Below are positions 41,410 to 49,251 of a DNA stretch of 64,000 nt, piece by piece. The stretch is from PALSA-911 sp963743035 (GTDB lineage: Bacteria > Pseudomonadota > Alphaproteobacteria > Acetobacterales > Acetobacteraceae): positions 401,786 through 465,785 of the forward strand of contig CAVUOB010000006.1 in NCBI GenBank assembly GCA_963743035.1. The letters are read 5' to 3'. A program made the position numbers and the translations under genes. The notes beneath the pieces are model-generated. The model made no database searches and was not told the DNA's origin. It saw only the letters and a list, made by a program, of their open reading frames with translations. The number at the start of each line of letters is the position of its first letter. Within the stretch, counting starts at the first letter, position 1.

Positions 41410-41817
41410 TCACCCGCTGGCCGATTTGCGCGGGCGACCGCCCTTGGCGCCATTTGCCCGTGCCGCCGCAGCCTTGGCCTGGGAGGTCGCCTGGCCCGCG
41501 CGCCGGGCCATATAGGCCTTGGTCCCGAACAGGCCGGAAAGCAGCCCGGGGATCGACAGATCGACATCCAGTGCTTCCCAGTGCAGGCCGTAGCCGGCGC
41601 CCAAGATCTCGACCTGAGCGAGCTGCTCGTCGGTTGCGGTCTCCAGCCCCTGCGCCAACCGCGGCGGGAAGGCGAAGGTGCAGCCGTTGGTCAGCTCGAC
41701 GATCACGCGGCCAAGCAGGCCATCATAACGGGCTACGGATGCCCGTGGCTCATTCAGGCGGGCAACCCCGCCGCGTTCCGTGGCGGCGTCGATCTGGTCA
41801 TCCGTCAATTCGGCCAT
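41410..41817 (-). CDS. DUF2442 domain-containing protein
   Basis: 135 residues with a DUF2442 core: VARYDGLLGRVIVELTNGCTFAFPPRLAQGL, then ILGAGYGLHWEALDVDLSIPGLLSGLFGTKAYM, the conserved W-x-x-LD-x-D-L-S-I-x-G-L-L motif. The tail is Ala/Lys/Gly-rich (AKAAAARANGAKGGRPRKS) and probably binds nucleic acid. It overlaps the preceding DUF4160 gene by 20 bases. The two domains recur as a pair in bacterial genomes and have been suspected to form toxin-antitoxin-like modules; that role is not established. Confidence 0.85.
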   Translation of the reverse strand: MAELTDDQIDAATERGGVARLNEPRASVARYDGLLGRVIVELTNGCTFAFPPRLAQGLETATDEQLAQVEILGAGYGLHWEALDVDLSIPGLLSGLFGTKAYMARRAGQATSQAKAAAARANGAKGGRPRKSASG

Positions 41818-42049
41818 GGATATCCTCCCACCGGGCCAGCAGCAGCTCCTGCTGTTCGATAACGATGCGCATGGCGCGGCGGATATCGCCGCGCGTCATG
41901 CCGTCTGCCCAGACCAGTTCCGGGATACCGTCAGCACCCAGCAAATTGATCTTGGCGTGGCCGTCACCGAAGACGTGAACATGCGCCGGCTGGTGATCGT
42001 CGACAAAGATGACCACGCGCAGACCATCGGCCCGCCAAATGGTGACCAT
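41798..42049 (-). CDS. DUF4160 domain-containing protein
   Basis: 83 residues that match DUF4160: VTIWRADGLRVVIFVDDHQPAHVHVFGDGHAKINL, with the H-x-P-x-H-x-H-V signature, then ELVWADGMTRGDIRRAM and the C-terminal helix ...QQELLLARWEDIHG. The histidine cluster suggests metal or phosphate chemistry. It is the first gene of a two-gene unit with DUF2442. Its promoter lies immediately before the ATG and contains a palindrome, so it is probably autoregulated, as in toxin-antitoxin operons. Confidence 0.88.
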   Translation of the reverse strand: MVTIWRADGLRVVIFVDDHQPAHVHVFGDGHAKINLLGADGIPELVWADGMTRGDIRRAMRIVIEQQELLLARWEDIHGRIDG

Positions 42050-42053
42050 TCGC

Positions 42054-42082
42054 CATATAACCTATCACGATGGGTTATTCAA
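42054..42082 (-). promoter_or_regulatory. Promoter with embedded palindrome before DUF4160 gene
   Basis: On the reverse strand TTGAAT (42082-42077), a 17-base spacer and TATATG (42059-42054) form a good sigma-70-type promoter. The palindrome ATAACC...GGTTAT (42057-42062 and 42073-42078, 10-base spacer) spans -35 to -10. The -10 ends five bases before the ATG, so transcription would begin at or next to the start codon, giving a leaderless mRNA. Confidence 0.55.
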
Positions 42083-42184
42083 GGCCGACGCAGACAACCG
42101 CGATCAGAACCGGATGGCATGGCACAGCGGACAATGAGGCCATCGGTCCCGCCGTCAGCAAGACCGATGGCTCTCTCGGGCCCG

Positions 42185-43273
42185 CTACCCCGCCGCGTAA
42201 TCGATCAACTGCCGCACCGGCTGCGCCGACTTCAACGCCGCGAACCCCTCGTTGATCTGATCGAGCTTGATCTTGCCGCTGATCAGATGGTCCAGATGCA
42301 GCTTGCCCTGGCGGTAGAATTCCACCAGCCGCGGCATGTCCACGCGGAACCGGTTGCTGCCCATGGAGCTGCCCTGGATCTTGCGTTCGCGCAGGAAGTC
42401 GAAGCCGTGCAGCTCGATCTTGGTACCGAACGGAACCATGCCGATGATGGTCGCGGTGCCGCCGGGGCGCAGCATGTAGAAGCTTTGCTCCGCCGTGGTC
42501 TTCAGGCCCAGCGCCTCGAACGAGTAGTGCACGCCGCCGCTGGTCAGTTCCTTCACCATTTCGACGGGGTCCACATTGGATGCGTTGATGGTGTGCGTCG
42601 CCCCCACCTTCATCGCCAGCTCCAGCTTGGATTGCAGCGTGTCGATGGCGATGATCCGCCCGGCGCCGGCCAGCGCCGCGCCGTTGATCGCGGACAGGCC
42701 CACGCCGCCGCAGCCGATCACCGCGACATCGGCGCCGACCTCCACCTTGGCCGAGTTGAACACCGCCCCAGCGCCGGTGATCACGGCGCAACCGATGATC
42801 GAGGCCTTGTCCAGCGGCATATCGTCGCGGATCTTCACCACCGCGTTCTCATGCACCAGCATCAGCTCGCCGAAGGACGAGAGGTTGGCAAACTGGTTCA
42901 CCACCTGCCCCTTCCAGGACAGCCGCCGCGCCGCGCCGGGCATCAGCTTCACCTCGGTGTCCTCGCACAGATTCGGATGCCCGGTGACGCATTGCGGGCA
43001 ATGGCCACAGAACACCGACAGGCAGGTGATGACGTGATCGCCGGGCTTCACATAGGTCACGTCCGAGCCGACCTGCTCGATGACGCCAGCCGATTCATGG
43101 CCCAGCACCATCGGCAGCGGACAGGGGTACAGACCCTCGATGAAGTGCAGGTCGGAATGGCACAGGCCGGCATAGGCGGTGCGGATCAATACTTCCCTGC
43201 TCTTGGGCTTGGCGATGTCGATGTTCTCGATCGTGAGCGGCTGGTGCGGCTCATGCAGGACGGCGGCTCTCAT
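42185..43273 (-). CDS. Zinc-dependent alcohol dehydrogenase
   Basis: 362 residues of the medium-chain (class III-like) dehydrogenase family. The catalytic zinc ligands are in GLCHSDLHF (Cys) and LGHESAGVIE (His/Glu). The structural zinc set is FCGHCPQCVTGHPNLC (four Cys), and the NAD-binding Rossmann motif is VIGCGGVGLSAI. The start at 43273 is chosen from the family N-terminus MRAAVLHEPHQPLTI. An HD-domain gene lies 25 bases upstream on the same strand, so the two may share a transcript. Substrate is probably an alcohol or aldehyde in the degradation of aromatic or other acids; the specific one is not known. Confidence 0.93.
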   Translation of the reverse strand: MRAAVLHEPHQPLTIENIDIAKPKSREVLIRTAYAGLCHSDLHFIEGLYPCPLPMVLGHESAGVIEQVGSDVTYVKPGDHVITCLSVFCGHCPQCVTGHPNLCEDTEVKLMPGAARRLSWKGQVVNQFANLSSFGELMLVHENAVVKIRDDMPLDKASIIGCAVITGAGAVFNSAKVEVGADVAVIGCGGVGLSAINGAALAGAGRIIAIDTLQSKLELAMKVGATHTINASNVDPVEMVKELTSGGVHYSFEALGLKTTAEQSFYMLRPGGTATIIGMVPFGTKIELHGFDFLRERKIQGSSMGSNRFRVDMPRLVEFYRQGKLHLDHLISGKIKLDQINEGFAALKSAQPVRQLIDYAAG

Positions 43274-43298
43274 GGTTCTTTCCTTCTTGGACGGAAAT

Positions 43299-43886
43299 CT
43301 ATTTAGCGTGTTTCTGGTAGAAAGGCGTCTTGCCGGCCAGGAACATGGCGCGGTCGGCGGCGAAATAATCGCCGTAATGCAGCACATAGGCCTCGAGGTT
43401 GCTGCCATGGAACGGCGCGTTGCCGGCATGGGTGGCGACGGTGGAAACCACCGTGTGCGGGAAGCCAAGCTCCTTTAGCAGCATCGCGCCGACCACGCCG
43501 TGCGGCAATTCCTTCGACAATTGGGAATACCCGACCCCGCCGTTCTCCCGCGTGTACATCAGCGGTTTGTCGACATCGTGCAGGATCAGGATGGACATCA
43601 TCACGTCCCAGTCGATCTTCGCCCCCCAATCGGCCGCGGCGCGCCTGGCAAGATCCACGCCGGTGCGGGTGACGTCATTGACATGCCATTCCAGCCGGTA
43701 ATCCGGCGCGGAAGGCGAGAAAGGCATTTCCGACAATTCCTGGTACGGGCTGGACGACCAGCTGCTGACCCAGGCGGTGACGATCTTTTCCCTCACCTCC
43801 GCAGAAACGAGGTCGAGCCCCCAGAGCCATTCCTCCACCGCCTTGCGGCGGGAATTGCTGGTCCGGTCTATCGTATAGCCGCTCAT
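43299..43886 (-). CDS. HD domain-containing protein
   Basis: 195 residues. An HD-type metal phosphohydrolase pattern is present: HVNDVTRTGVDLARRAAADW (first His), LILHDVDKPLMYTREN (HD), ELPHGVVGAMLLKELG and THAGNAP (further His). The N-terminus KAVEEWLWGLDLVSAEVREKIV is unconserved to me. A family member would hydrolyse a phosphate ester or nucleotide. The ATG at 43886 is chosen as GGGAGGGGAC lies upstream; the longer frame is not supported. It is encoded between an alcohol dehydrogenase and a thioesterase gene, all on the reverse strand. Confidence 0.8.
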   Translation of the reverse strand: MSGYTIDRTSNSRRKAVEEWLWGLDLVSAEVREKIVTAWVSSWSSSPYQELSEMPFSPSAPDYRLEWHVNDVTRTGVDLARRAAADWGAKIDWDVMMSILILHDVDKPLMYTRENGGVGYSQLSKELPHGVVGAMLLKELGFPHTVVSTVATHAGNAPFHGSNLEAYVLHYGDYFAADRAMFLAGKTPFYQKHAK

Positions 43887-43939
43887 CGTCCCCTCCCTTT
43901 GCGCCGATCCTGCCCGCGGCCGGGCCGGCACGCCAGCCC

Positions 43940-44335
43940 CTACAGGACCAGCTGCGTCTGGGTCACCTTCGCCACCACCCTTCCATCCTCCCGCGTGATG
44001 GTTGTTTCCCAGACCTGCGTGCGCTTGCCCTTGTGCAGCGGCATGGTCTGCCCGGTCAGCTTCGTGCCGGTAGGCGCGGGGGAAAGGAAGTTGGTCTTGC
44101 TCTCCAGCGTCGCGGTCCAGTTCTCCCGCGGGATGTTGATGATCGTGGCCACGGCGCCGAGCGTGTCGGCGAAGGCCATCAGGGCGCCACCATGGACTGA
44201 TTTGGTGTCGGTACAGAGATCGTCGCGCACCACCATGGTGGCGATCACCCGGTTCGGGCTGGCTTCCACGAACTCCATGCCCAAATGCTTGGGAAAATCC
44301 GGCAGATTCTTCTGCAGCGATTCGATCAGGCTCAT
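43940..44335 (-). CDS. PaaI family hotdog-fold thioesterase
   Basis: 131 residues of a hotdog-fold thioesterase. The characteristic motif SVHGGALMAFADTLGAVATI includes the HGG and catalytic Asp/Glu region. Later strands are ESKTNFLSPAPTGTKLTGQ and VWETTITREDGRVVAKVTQTQLVL. It hydrolyses acyl-CoA, and aryl- or hydroxyphenylacetyl-CoA is likely given the paa genes. It is different from the PaaI at 48703. The ATG at 44335 is chosen because it gives the normal length and removes an unconserved Trp/Arg-rich extension. An HD gene follows after 53 bases. Confidence 0.88.
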   Translation of the reverse strand: MSLIESLQKNLPDFPKHLGMEFVEASPNRVIATMVVRDDLCTDTKSVHGGALMAFADTLGAVATIINIPRENWTATLESKTNFLSPAPTGTKLTGQTMPLHKGKRTQVWETTITREDGRVVAKVTQTQLVL

Positions 44336-44412
44336 GCCAATCCCCTTGTTTCGTGGTCTATCCTGCCCCGGCCACGTTGCCACTCCAAGACGCCACAACC
44401 CAGGATCCCCCG

Positions 44413-45636
44413 ATGCCGACCGACGCCGCTGCCACCATCCGCCAGATACTCGCCAGCCCCGAATTCCACCGCGCCAAGGCCACCATCGCGGCCGAGCATG
44501 ATCGCATGATCGAGGATCTGATCCGGCTGACGGAGATCGAGGCGCCGTCCTTCCACGAGGACATCCGCGCCCGGGCCTGGATGGAGATGGCGAAGGCGCA
44601 TGGCCTGGAAGACGTGGCGATGGACGCGGAGGGCAACGTCACCGCCATCCGCCGCGGCGGCGGCAACGGTACGCTGGTCTGTGTCGCCGCGCATCTGGAC
44701 ACGGTGTTTCCCGCCGGCACCGGCGTCAAGGTCCGGCGCGAGGGCAACCGGCTGTTCGCGCCGGGCATCGGCGACGACACGCGCAGCCTGTCGGTGCTGC
44801 TGGCCTGGGTGCGGGCGCTGGACGCGGCCGGCATCCGCACCCGTGCCGATATCCTGTTCGTCGCCGATGTCGGCGAGGAAGGCCCGGGCGACCTGCGCGG
44901 CATGCGCCATCTGTTCCAGAAAGGCCCGTACAGGGACCGGATCGACGCCTTCATCACCGTGGACAGCCCGGATATCGACGGGATCGTCACGAGCGGCATC
45001 GGGTCCAAACGCTATCGCGTCACCTTCCACGGTCCGGGCGGGCATAGTTTTTCCGCCTTCGGCCTGGTCAATCCGATGTATGCGATGGCGCGAACCATCG
45101 ACCAGCTGGGCCGGCTGGCGGTGCCGGGCGATCCGAAGACCACCTTCTGCGCCTCCGTCACCGGCGGCGGCACGTCCATCAATTCCATACCCGACGCGGT
45201 GTGGACGGATTTCGACCTGCGATCCGCCTCCGCCCTGGAGCTGGGGCGGCTGGAAGCGGAGTTCCTGACGATCGTCGATGCGGCGGTGCGCGCGGAGAAC
45301 CAGGCCCGCTCCGTCGCCTCCGGCCCGGTGACGGCGGAGATCAAACTGACCGGAGACCGCCCAGCCGGCAGCACCGATCCCAATTCGGACCTGGTGCGCC
45401 TGGCGCATGCGGCGATCAGCGCGCACGGTTTCGAACCGCGGTTCGAGGCATCCTCCACCGACGCGAACATTCCGATGAGCCTGGGCATACCGGCGATCCG
45501 GATCGGGTCTGGGGGAACCGGCGGGCGGGCGCATTCATTGGAGGAATGGATCGACGTTACCCCGGAAGTGAGCATCCCCGGCATGACGGCGGGATTGGCG
45601 ACATTGCTGGGCGTGGCCGGCGTGCTGGAAACCTGA
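44413..45636 (+). CDS. M20/M25/M40 family metallo-hydrolase
   Basis: About 407 residues with the M20 peptidase architecture. The metal ligands are in CVAAHLDTVFPAG (H-x-D), GIGDDTRSL (Asp), VADVGEEGPGDLRGMRHL (catalytic EE) and SIP/HSLEEWIDVTPE-like segment GRAHSLEEWIDV at the C-terminus (His). The dimerisation domain follows GPGGHSFSAFGLVNPM. The ATG at 44413 is supported by AGGA 7 bases upstream. Members are aminoacylases, dipeptidases and carboxypeptidases. It is directly followed by a flavin monooxygenase with no gap between stop and start, so they are likely cotranscribed. The substrate is unknown. Confidence 0.92.
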   Translation: MPTDAAATIRQILASPEFHRAKATIAAEHDRMIEDLIRLTEIEAPSFHEDIRARAWMEMAKAHGLEDVAMDAEGNVTAIRRGGGNGTLVCVAAHLDTVFPAGTGVKVRREGNRLFAPGIGDDTRSLSVLLAWVRALDAAGIRTRADILFVADVGEEGPGDLRGMRHLFQKGPYRDRIDAFITVDSPDIDGIVTSGIGSKRYRVTFHGPGGHSFSAFGLVNPMYAMARTIDQLGRLAVPGDPKTTFCASVTGGGTSINSIPDAVWTDFDLRSASALELGRLEAEFLTIVDAAVRAENQARSVASGPVTAEIKLTGDRPAGSTDPNSDLVRLAHAAISAHGFEPRFEASSTDANIPMSLGIPAIRIGSGGTGGRAHSLEEWIDVTPEVSIPGMTAGLATLLGVAGVLET

Positions 45637-46851
45637 ATGGCCGGCGACCCCACGCTGCATACACGATGCTGCGTGGCCGGCGGCGGCCCGGCGGGAATGA
45701 TGCTGGGGCTGCTGCTGGCGCGCGCCGGGATCGACGTGGTGGTGCTGGAGAAGCACGCCGACTTCCTGCGCGATTTCCGCGGCGACACCGTGCATCCCTC
45801 CACCTTGCAGGTGATGCACGAGCTCGGTCTGCTGGATGCGTTCCTGACCCGCCCGCATGACGAGGTTCGCAGCATCGGCGTGCAGATCGGCGATACCCCG
45901 ATGCAGGTGGCCGATTTCACCCATCTGCCGACGCGCTGTGGCTTCATCGCCTTCATGCCGCAATGGGAGTTTCTGGATTTTCTGGCCGAGCAGGCAAAGA
46001 CCTATCCTGCCTTCCGGTTGATGATGCGCACCGAAGCGACCGGCCTGCTGCGCGAGGGGGAGCGGACCACCGGCGTGACCGCGCTGGCCGAGGGACGTCC
46101 GATCCGGATCGACGCCGAACTCGTCATCGCCACCGACGGGCGCCATTCAACTTTGCGCGAGGCGGCCGGACTGGTGATAGAAGACCTCGGCGCGCCGATG
46201 GACGTGCTGTGGCTGCGCCTGTCGCGCAAGGATGGCGATCCCGGCCAAATGCTCGGACGCGTCGATGCCGGGCGGATCTTCATCACGCTGGACCGCGGCG
46301 AGTACTGGCAATGCGCCTTCGTCATCGCCAAAGGCGGCTTTGACCAGACAAGGGCGGCGGGATTGCCCGCGTTCCGTGCCGAGATCGCCCGCCTGGCGCC
46401 CTACCTGCACGATCGCGTGCAGGAACTCGACGACTGGGACAAGATCAAGCTGCTGACCGTCGTGGTGAACCGGCTGCGGCAATGGTATCTCCCAGGACTG
46501 CTGCTGATCGGCGATGCCGCCCACGCGATGTCGCCGATCGGCGGCGTCGGGATCAACCTGGCGGTGCAGGACGCCGTCGCCGCCGCCAACGTGCTGGTGC
46601 CAAGGCTTCGCCAGGGCGCGGCAACAGTCGAAGACCTGCGCGCGGTGCAGCGCCGGCGGGAGCTGCCCACGCGGCTGACGCAGCGCATGCAGCTGGTAAT
46701 CCAGAACCGCGTGATCCGCAGCGTGCTGCAGGCGACGCGCACGCCGAAGCCGCCCCTGCTGGTGCGGCTGCTAGGCATCTCCCCGATGCTGCGGAGGCTG
46801 CCGGCACGAATTGTCGGCATGGGCTTCCGGCCCGAACATATCCGGCATTGA
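45637..46851 (+). CDS. FAD-dependent aromatic monooxygenase-like oxidoreductase
   Basis: 404 residues of class A flavoprotein monooxygenases (UbiH/PHBH fold). The FAD GxGxxG motif is CCVAGGGPAGMMLGLLLARAG with GIDVVVLEKH, the DG motif is VIATDGRHSTLREAAG, and the GD motif is LLIGDAAHAMSPIGGVGINLAVQDA. The substrate domain in the middle is variable. It likely hydroxylates a phenolic or other aromatic acid. It abuts the M20 hydrolase gene (start immediately after TGA). A toxin-antitoxin pair follows downstream. Confidence 0.92.
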   Translation: MAGDPTLHTRCCVAGGGPAGMMLGLLLARAGIDVVVLEKHADFLRDFRGDTVHPSTLQVMHELGLLDAFLTRPHDEVRSIGVQIGDTPMQVADFTHLPTRCGFIAFMPQWEFLDFLAEQAKTYPAFRLMMRTEATGLLREGERTTGVTALAEGRPIRIDAELVIATDGRHSTLREAAGLVIEDLGAPMDVLWLRLSRKDGDPGQMLGRVDAGRIFITLDRGEYWQCAFVIAKGGFDQTRAAGLPAFRAEIARLAPYLHDRVQELDDWDKIKLLTVVVNRLRQWYLPGLLLIGDAAHAMSPIGGVGINLAVQDAVAAANVLVPRLRQGAATVEDLRAVQRRRELPTRLTQRMQLVIQNRVIRSVLQATRTPKPPLLVRLLGISPMLRRLPARIVGMGFRPEHIRH

Positions 46852-46928
46852 AGCTCCGGCCCCATACCCATGGTCCGCAACAAAAAAAGACATTTCGGGC
46901 TGGCAGCCCATGGGCCTATGATCCGCCC

Positions 46929-47099
46929 ATGAACGACCCCAACCCGATCATCGACGACGAAGCGGAGGCGCGTGCCCTTGCGGCAGCGGTCGCCGAGGCG
47001 GAAGCGGACCCACGCCGTGTGCCGCATGAAGAAGTTCGAGCCTGGCTGCTCAGGCTCGCCAAAGGCGAGTTCGACGCTCCGCCCCCTGCGCCGCGCTAA
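46929..47099 (+). CDS. Putative type II antitoxin
   Basis: 56 residues, acidic N-terminus (NPIIDDEAEARALAAAVAEAEAD) then RRVPHEEVRAWLLRLAKGEFDAPPPAP. The HEEVRAWLL-type segment and acidic, helical composition are typical of ParD/RelB-like antitoxins. TATGAT (46917-46922) sits just upstream, so transcription would begin near the ATG and the mRNA could be leaderless. Its stop is 2 bases before the GTG of the RelE/ParE toxin. It probably binds the toxin and its own promoter. Confidence 0.72.
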   Translation: MNDPNPIIDDEAEARALAAAVAEAEADPRRVPHEEVRAWLLRLAKGEFDAPPPAPR

Positions 47100-47101
47100 C
47101 C

Positions 47102-47377
47102 GTGCCAGTTTCCTGGGCGCCCCAGGCGCTCGCCGACATCGTACGCATCACCCGCTACATCGCGCATGAGAACCCGGTCGCCGCTATCCGTATCGCGCAG
47201 GAATTGCTGGTTGCCGGCGATAGCTTGGCTGTGTTTCCCCGTCGTGGCCGGCCGGCCGCCTTACCGGGCCTGCGCGAACTGGTGGCGATCCGGCCCTATG
47301 TGATCGTCTATCGCCTGCTGGCGGAGGATTCCGTGGACATTTTGCGCATATGGCATGCGGCCCAGGACAGGGATTGA
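47102..47377 (+). CDS. RelE/ParE family toxin
   Basis: 91 residues. The ParE/RelE fold pattern is seen in WAPQALADIVRITRYIAHENPVAAIRIAQELL, then FPRRGRPAALPGLRELVAIRPYVIVYRL and VDILRIWHAAQDR, with the conserved basic R-P-x-x-I-Y-R and I-x-x-I-x-H-x-x-Q motifs. Relatives are either ribosome-dependent mRNA nucleases or gyrase poisons. The GTG start at 47102 overlaps nothing but is 2 bases after the antitoxin stop. It converges with paaK. Confidence 0.88.
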   Translation: MPVSWAPQALADIVRITRYIAHENPVAAIRIAQELLVAGDSLAVFPRRGRPAALPGLRELVAIRPYVIVYRLLAEDSVDILRIWHAAQDRD

Positions 47378-47404
47378 TCTCGCAATTCGTCCGCACGCCA
47401 ATCC

Positions 47405-48700
47405 CTACGCCTTCGGCCGTCTGTCCACCACCCGAATTGCCTTGCCCACCGACCGCTCGACGCTGCCGGGCATGCGCACCCGCACGCGCGTGGTCACGCC
47501 CACCGCTTCCTTGATCCGTAGCGCCACCGCCTGCGCTTCCGCGTGATGCGCGTCGGCCGCCAGGAAATCCGCCCGCGCTTCCACCTGTACCTCCACGTCG
47601 TCCATGCGGCCTTCGCGGCTCAGGATGATCTGGTAATGTCCGGTCAGCCCTGGGCTTTTCAGGATCTGTTCCTCGATCTGCGTTGGGAACACGTTCACGC
47701 CGCGGATGATCATCATGTCGTCGCTGCGCCCGGTCAGGCGCTCCATCCGGCGCATGCTGCGCGCGGTGCCGGGCAGCAGGCGGGTCAGGTCGCGGGTGCG
47801 GTAGCGGATGACCGGCATCGCCTCCTTGGTCAACGAGGTGAACACCAGCTCCCCTGCCTCCCCGTCCGGCAGCACGGCGCCGGTCTCGGGGTCGATGATC
47901 TCCGGGTAGAAATGGTCCTCCCAGATATGCGGACCGTCCTTGGTCTCCAGGCACTCGTTCGCCACCCCCGGCCCCATCACCTCGGAGATGCCGTAGATGT
48001 CCAAGGCATCCATGGCGAAGCCCTCCTCGATCTCCCGGCGCATGGCGTTGGTCCAGGGTTCGGCGCCGAAGATGCCGATCTGCAGCGAGCAGGCGCGCGG
48101 ATCGAGCCCCTGACGGCGGAACTCGTCCAGGATCGCCAGCATGTAGCTCGGCGTGACCGTAATGATCTCCGGCTGGAAGTCCTGGATCAGCTGCACCTGG
48201 CGCTCGGTCATGCCACCGGACATCGGCACGACCGAGCAGCCTAGCCGCTCGGCGCCGTAATGCGCGCCGAGGCCGCCGGTGAACAACCCGTAGCCATAGG
48301 CGTTGTGCACCATCATGCCCGCCCGCCCACCGGCGGCGTAGATGGAGCGGGCGGCGACATCGGCCCAGGTCTGCAGATCCTTCTGCGTATAGCCGACCAC
48401 GGTCGCCTTGCCGGTGGTGCCGGAAGAGGCGTGCACCCTGGCCAGCTTCTGGCGCGGCACCGCGAACATGCCGAACGGGTAGTTGGCGCGCAGATCCTGC
48501 TTGGTGGTGAAGGGGAATTTCGCCAGGTCGGACAATTCATGGAAATCATCCGGATGCACGCCGGCGGCGTCGAAGGCCGCGCGGTAATGCGCGACATTGG
48601 CGTAGGCGTGGCGCAGCGACCAGGCCATGCGGCCACGCTGCAGCGCGGCGATCTCGTCGCTGGATGCGGTTTCGATGGCGTGCAGTCCGGGATGTGCCAT
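47405..48700 (-). CDS. paaK: Phenylacetate--CoA ligase
   Basis: 431 residues of the AMP-forming ligase that activates phenylacetate. The P-loop equivalent is VHASSGTTGKATVVGYTQKDL, the A-loop is DIYGISEVMGPGVANECLE, and the C-terminal lid region has GRSDDMMIIRGVNVFPTQIEEQIL, all PaaK signatures. GGAGG precedes the start by 6 bases. It begins the reverse-strand block that reads paaG, paaI, paaK in transcription order: paaK is last, starting 2 bases after the paaI stop. It supplies phenylacetyl-CoA to the PaaABCDE epoxidase at 35-39 kb. Confidence 0.97.
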   Translation of the reverse strand: MAHPGLHAIETASSDEIAALQRGRMAWSLRHAYANVAHYRAAFDAAGVHPDDFHELSDLAKFPFTTKQDLRANYPFGMFAVPRQKLARVHASSGTTGKATVVGYTQKDLQTWADVAARSIYAAGGRAGMMVHNAYGYGLFTGGLGAHYGAERLGCSVVPMSGGMTERQVQLIQDFQPEIITVTPSYMLAILDEFRRQGLDPRACSLQIGIFGAEPWTNAMRREIEEGFAMDALDIYGISEVMGPGVANECLETKDGPHIWEDHFYPEIIDPETGAVLPDGEAGELVFTSLTKEAMPVIRYRTRDLTRLLPGTARSMRRMERLTGRSDDMMIIRGVNVFPTQIEEQILKSPGLTGHYQIILSREGRMDDVEVQVEARADFLAADAHHAEAQAVALRIKEAVGVTTRVRVRMPGSVERSVGKAIRVVDRRPKA

Positions 48701-48702
48701 GA

Positions 48703-49251
48703 CTATCCTCCGAGCCCGGGTTCCACCCAGGTTGTGGCTTTTCTTGATGGTTTCGCCGGTCTTGTTGGTTTCGCGGGCGGCCCGGCTTCCGGCGCCACGC
48801 CGTCCGGAAAGAATTTCTGCCCGATCTGGCGCGTATGGCCGCGGAATTCCGCCACCACGCTGCCGTCATCGCCGCTGACGCGGACATCATAGACGCCGGT
48901 GCGCCCGGCCCGCGCACGTTCCTCGGCTTCCGCCGTCAGCGTCTCGCCCAGCCGGCCAGGGCGCAGGAACGTGACCGAGCCGATCTGCGCCAAGGCGCGT
49001 TCATTGTAGCTGTTGCTGGCAAACGCCATGGCGCTGTCGGCCAGGGTGAAGATGAACCCGCCATGGCAGACGCCAAGCCCGTTCACCATCCGCTCCGCCA
49101 CCACCATCGTCAGCCGCGCCGTGCCTGGCCCGACCGCCTCGATCCGCATGCCCAGGCCCTGGCTGGCCCGATCCTCGGCCCACATCGCCTCGGCGCAGGC
49201 CCGGGCCATCGCCAGGGCCGTAGCAATCGCCTCCGGCGGCATGTCAGCCAC
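48703..49251 (-). CDS. paaI: Hydroxyphenylacetyl-CoA thioesterase PaaI
   Basis: 182 residues, hotdog-fold. GLGVCHGGFIFTLADSAMAFASNSYNE is the PaaI motif (HGG-x-x-x-x-x-x-D). The Asp in LADSA is catalytic. The C-terminal tail (PPAKPTRPAKPSRKATTW) is a Lys/Pro-rich extension, probably disordered and not in the usual ~140-residue enzyme. PaaI hydrolyses phenylacetyl-CoA and dead-end hydroxyphenylacetyl-CoA products, sparing CoA. The start is GTG at 49251 and overlaps the paaG stop by 8 bases. Confidence 0.92.
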   Translation of the reverse strand: MADMPPEAIATALAMARACAEAMWAEDRASQGLGMRIEAVGPGTARLTMVVAERMVNGLGVCHGGFIFTLADSAMAFASNSYNERALAQIGSVTFLRPGRLGETLTAEAEERARAGRTGVYDVRVSGDDGSVVAEFRGHTRQIGQKFFPDGVAPEAGPPAKPTRPAKPSRKATTWVEPGLGG

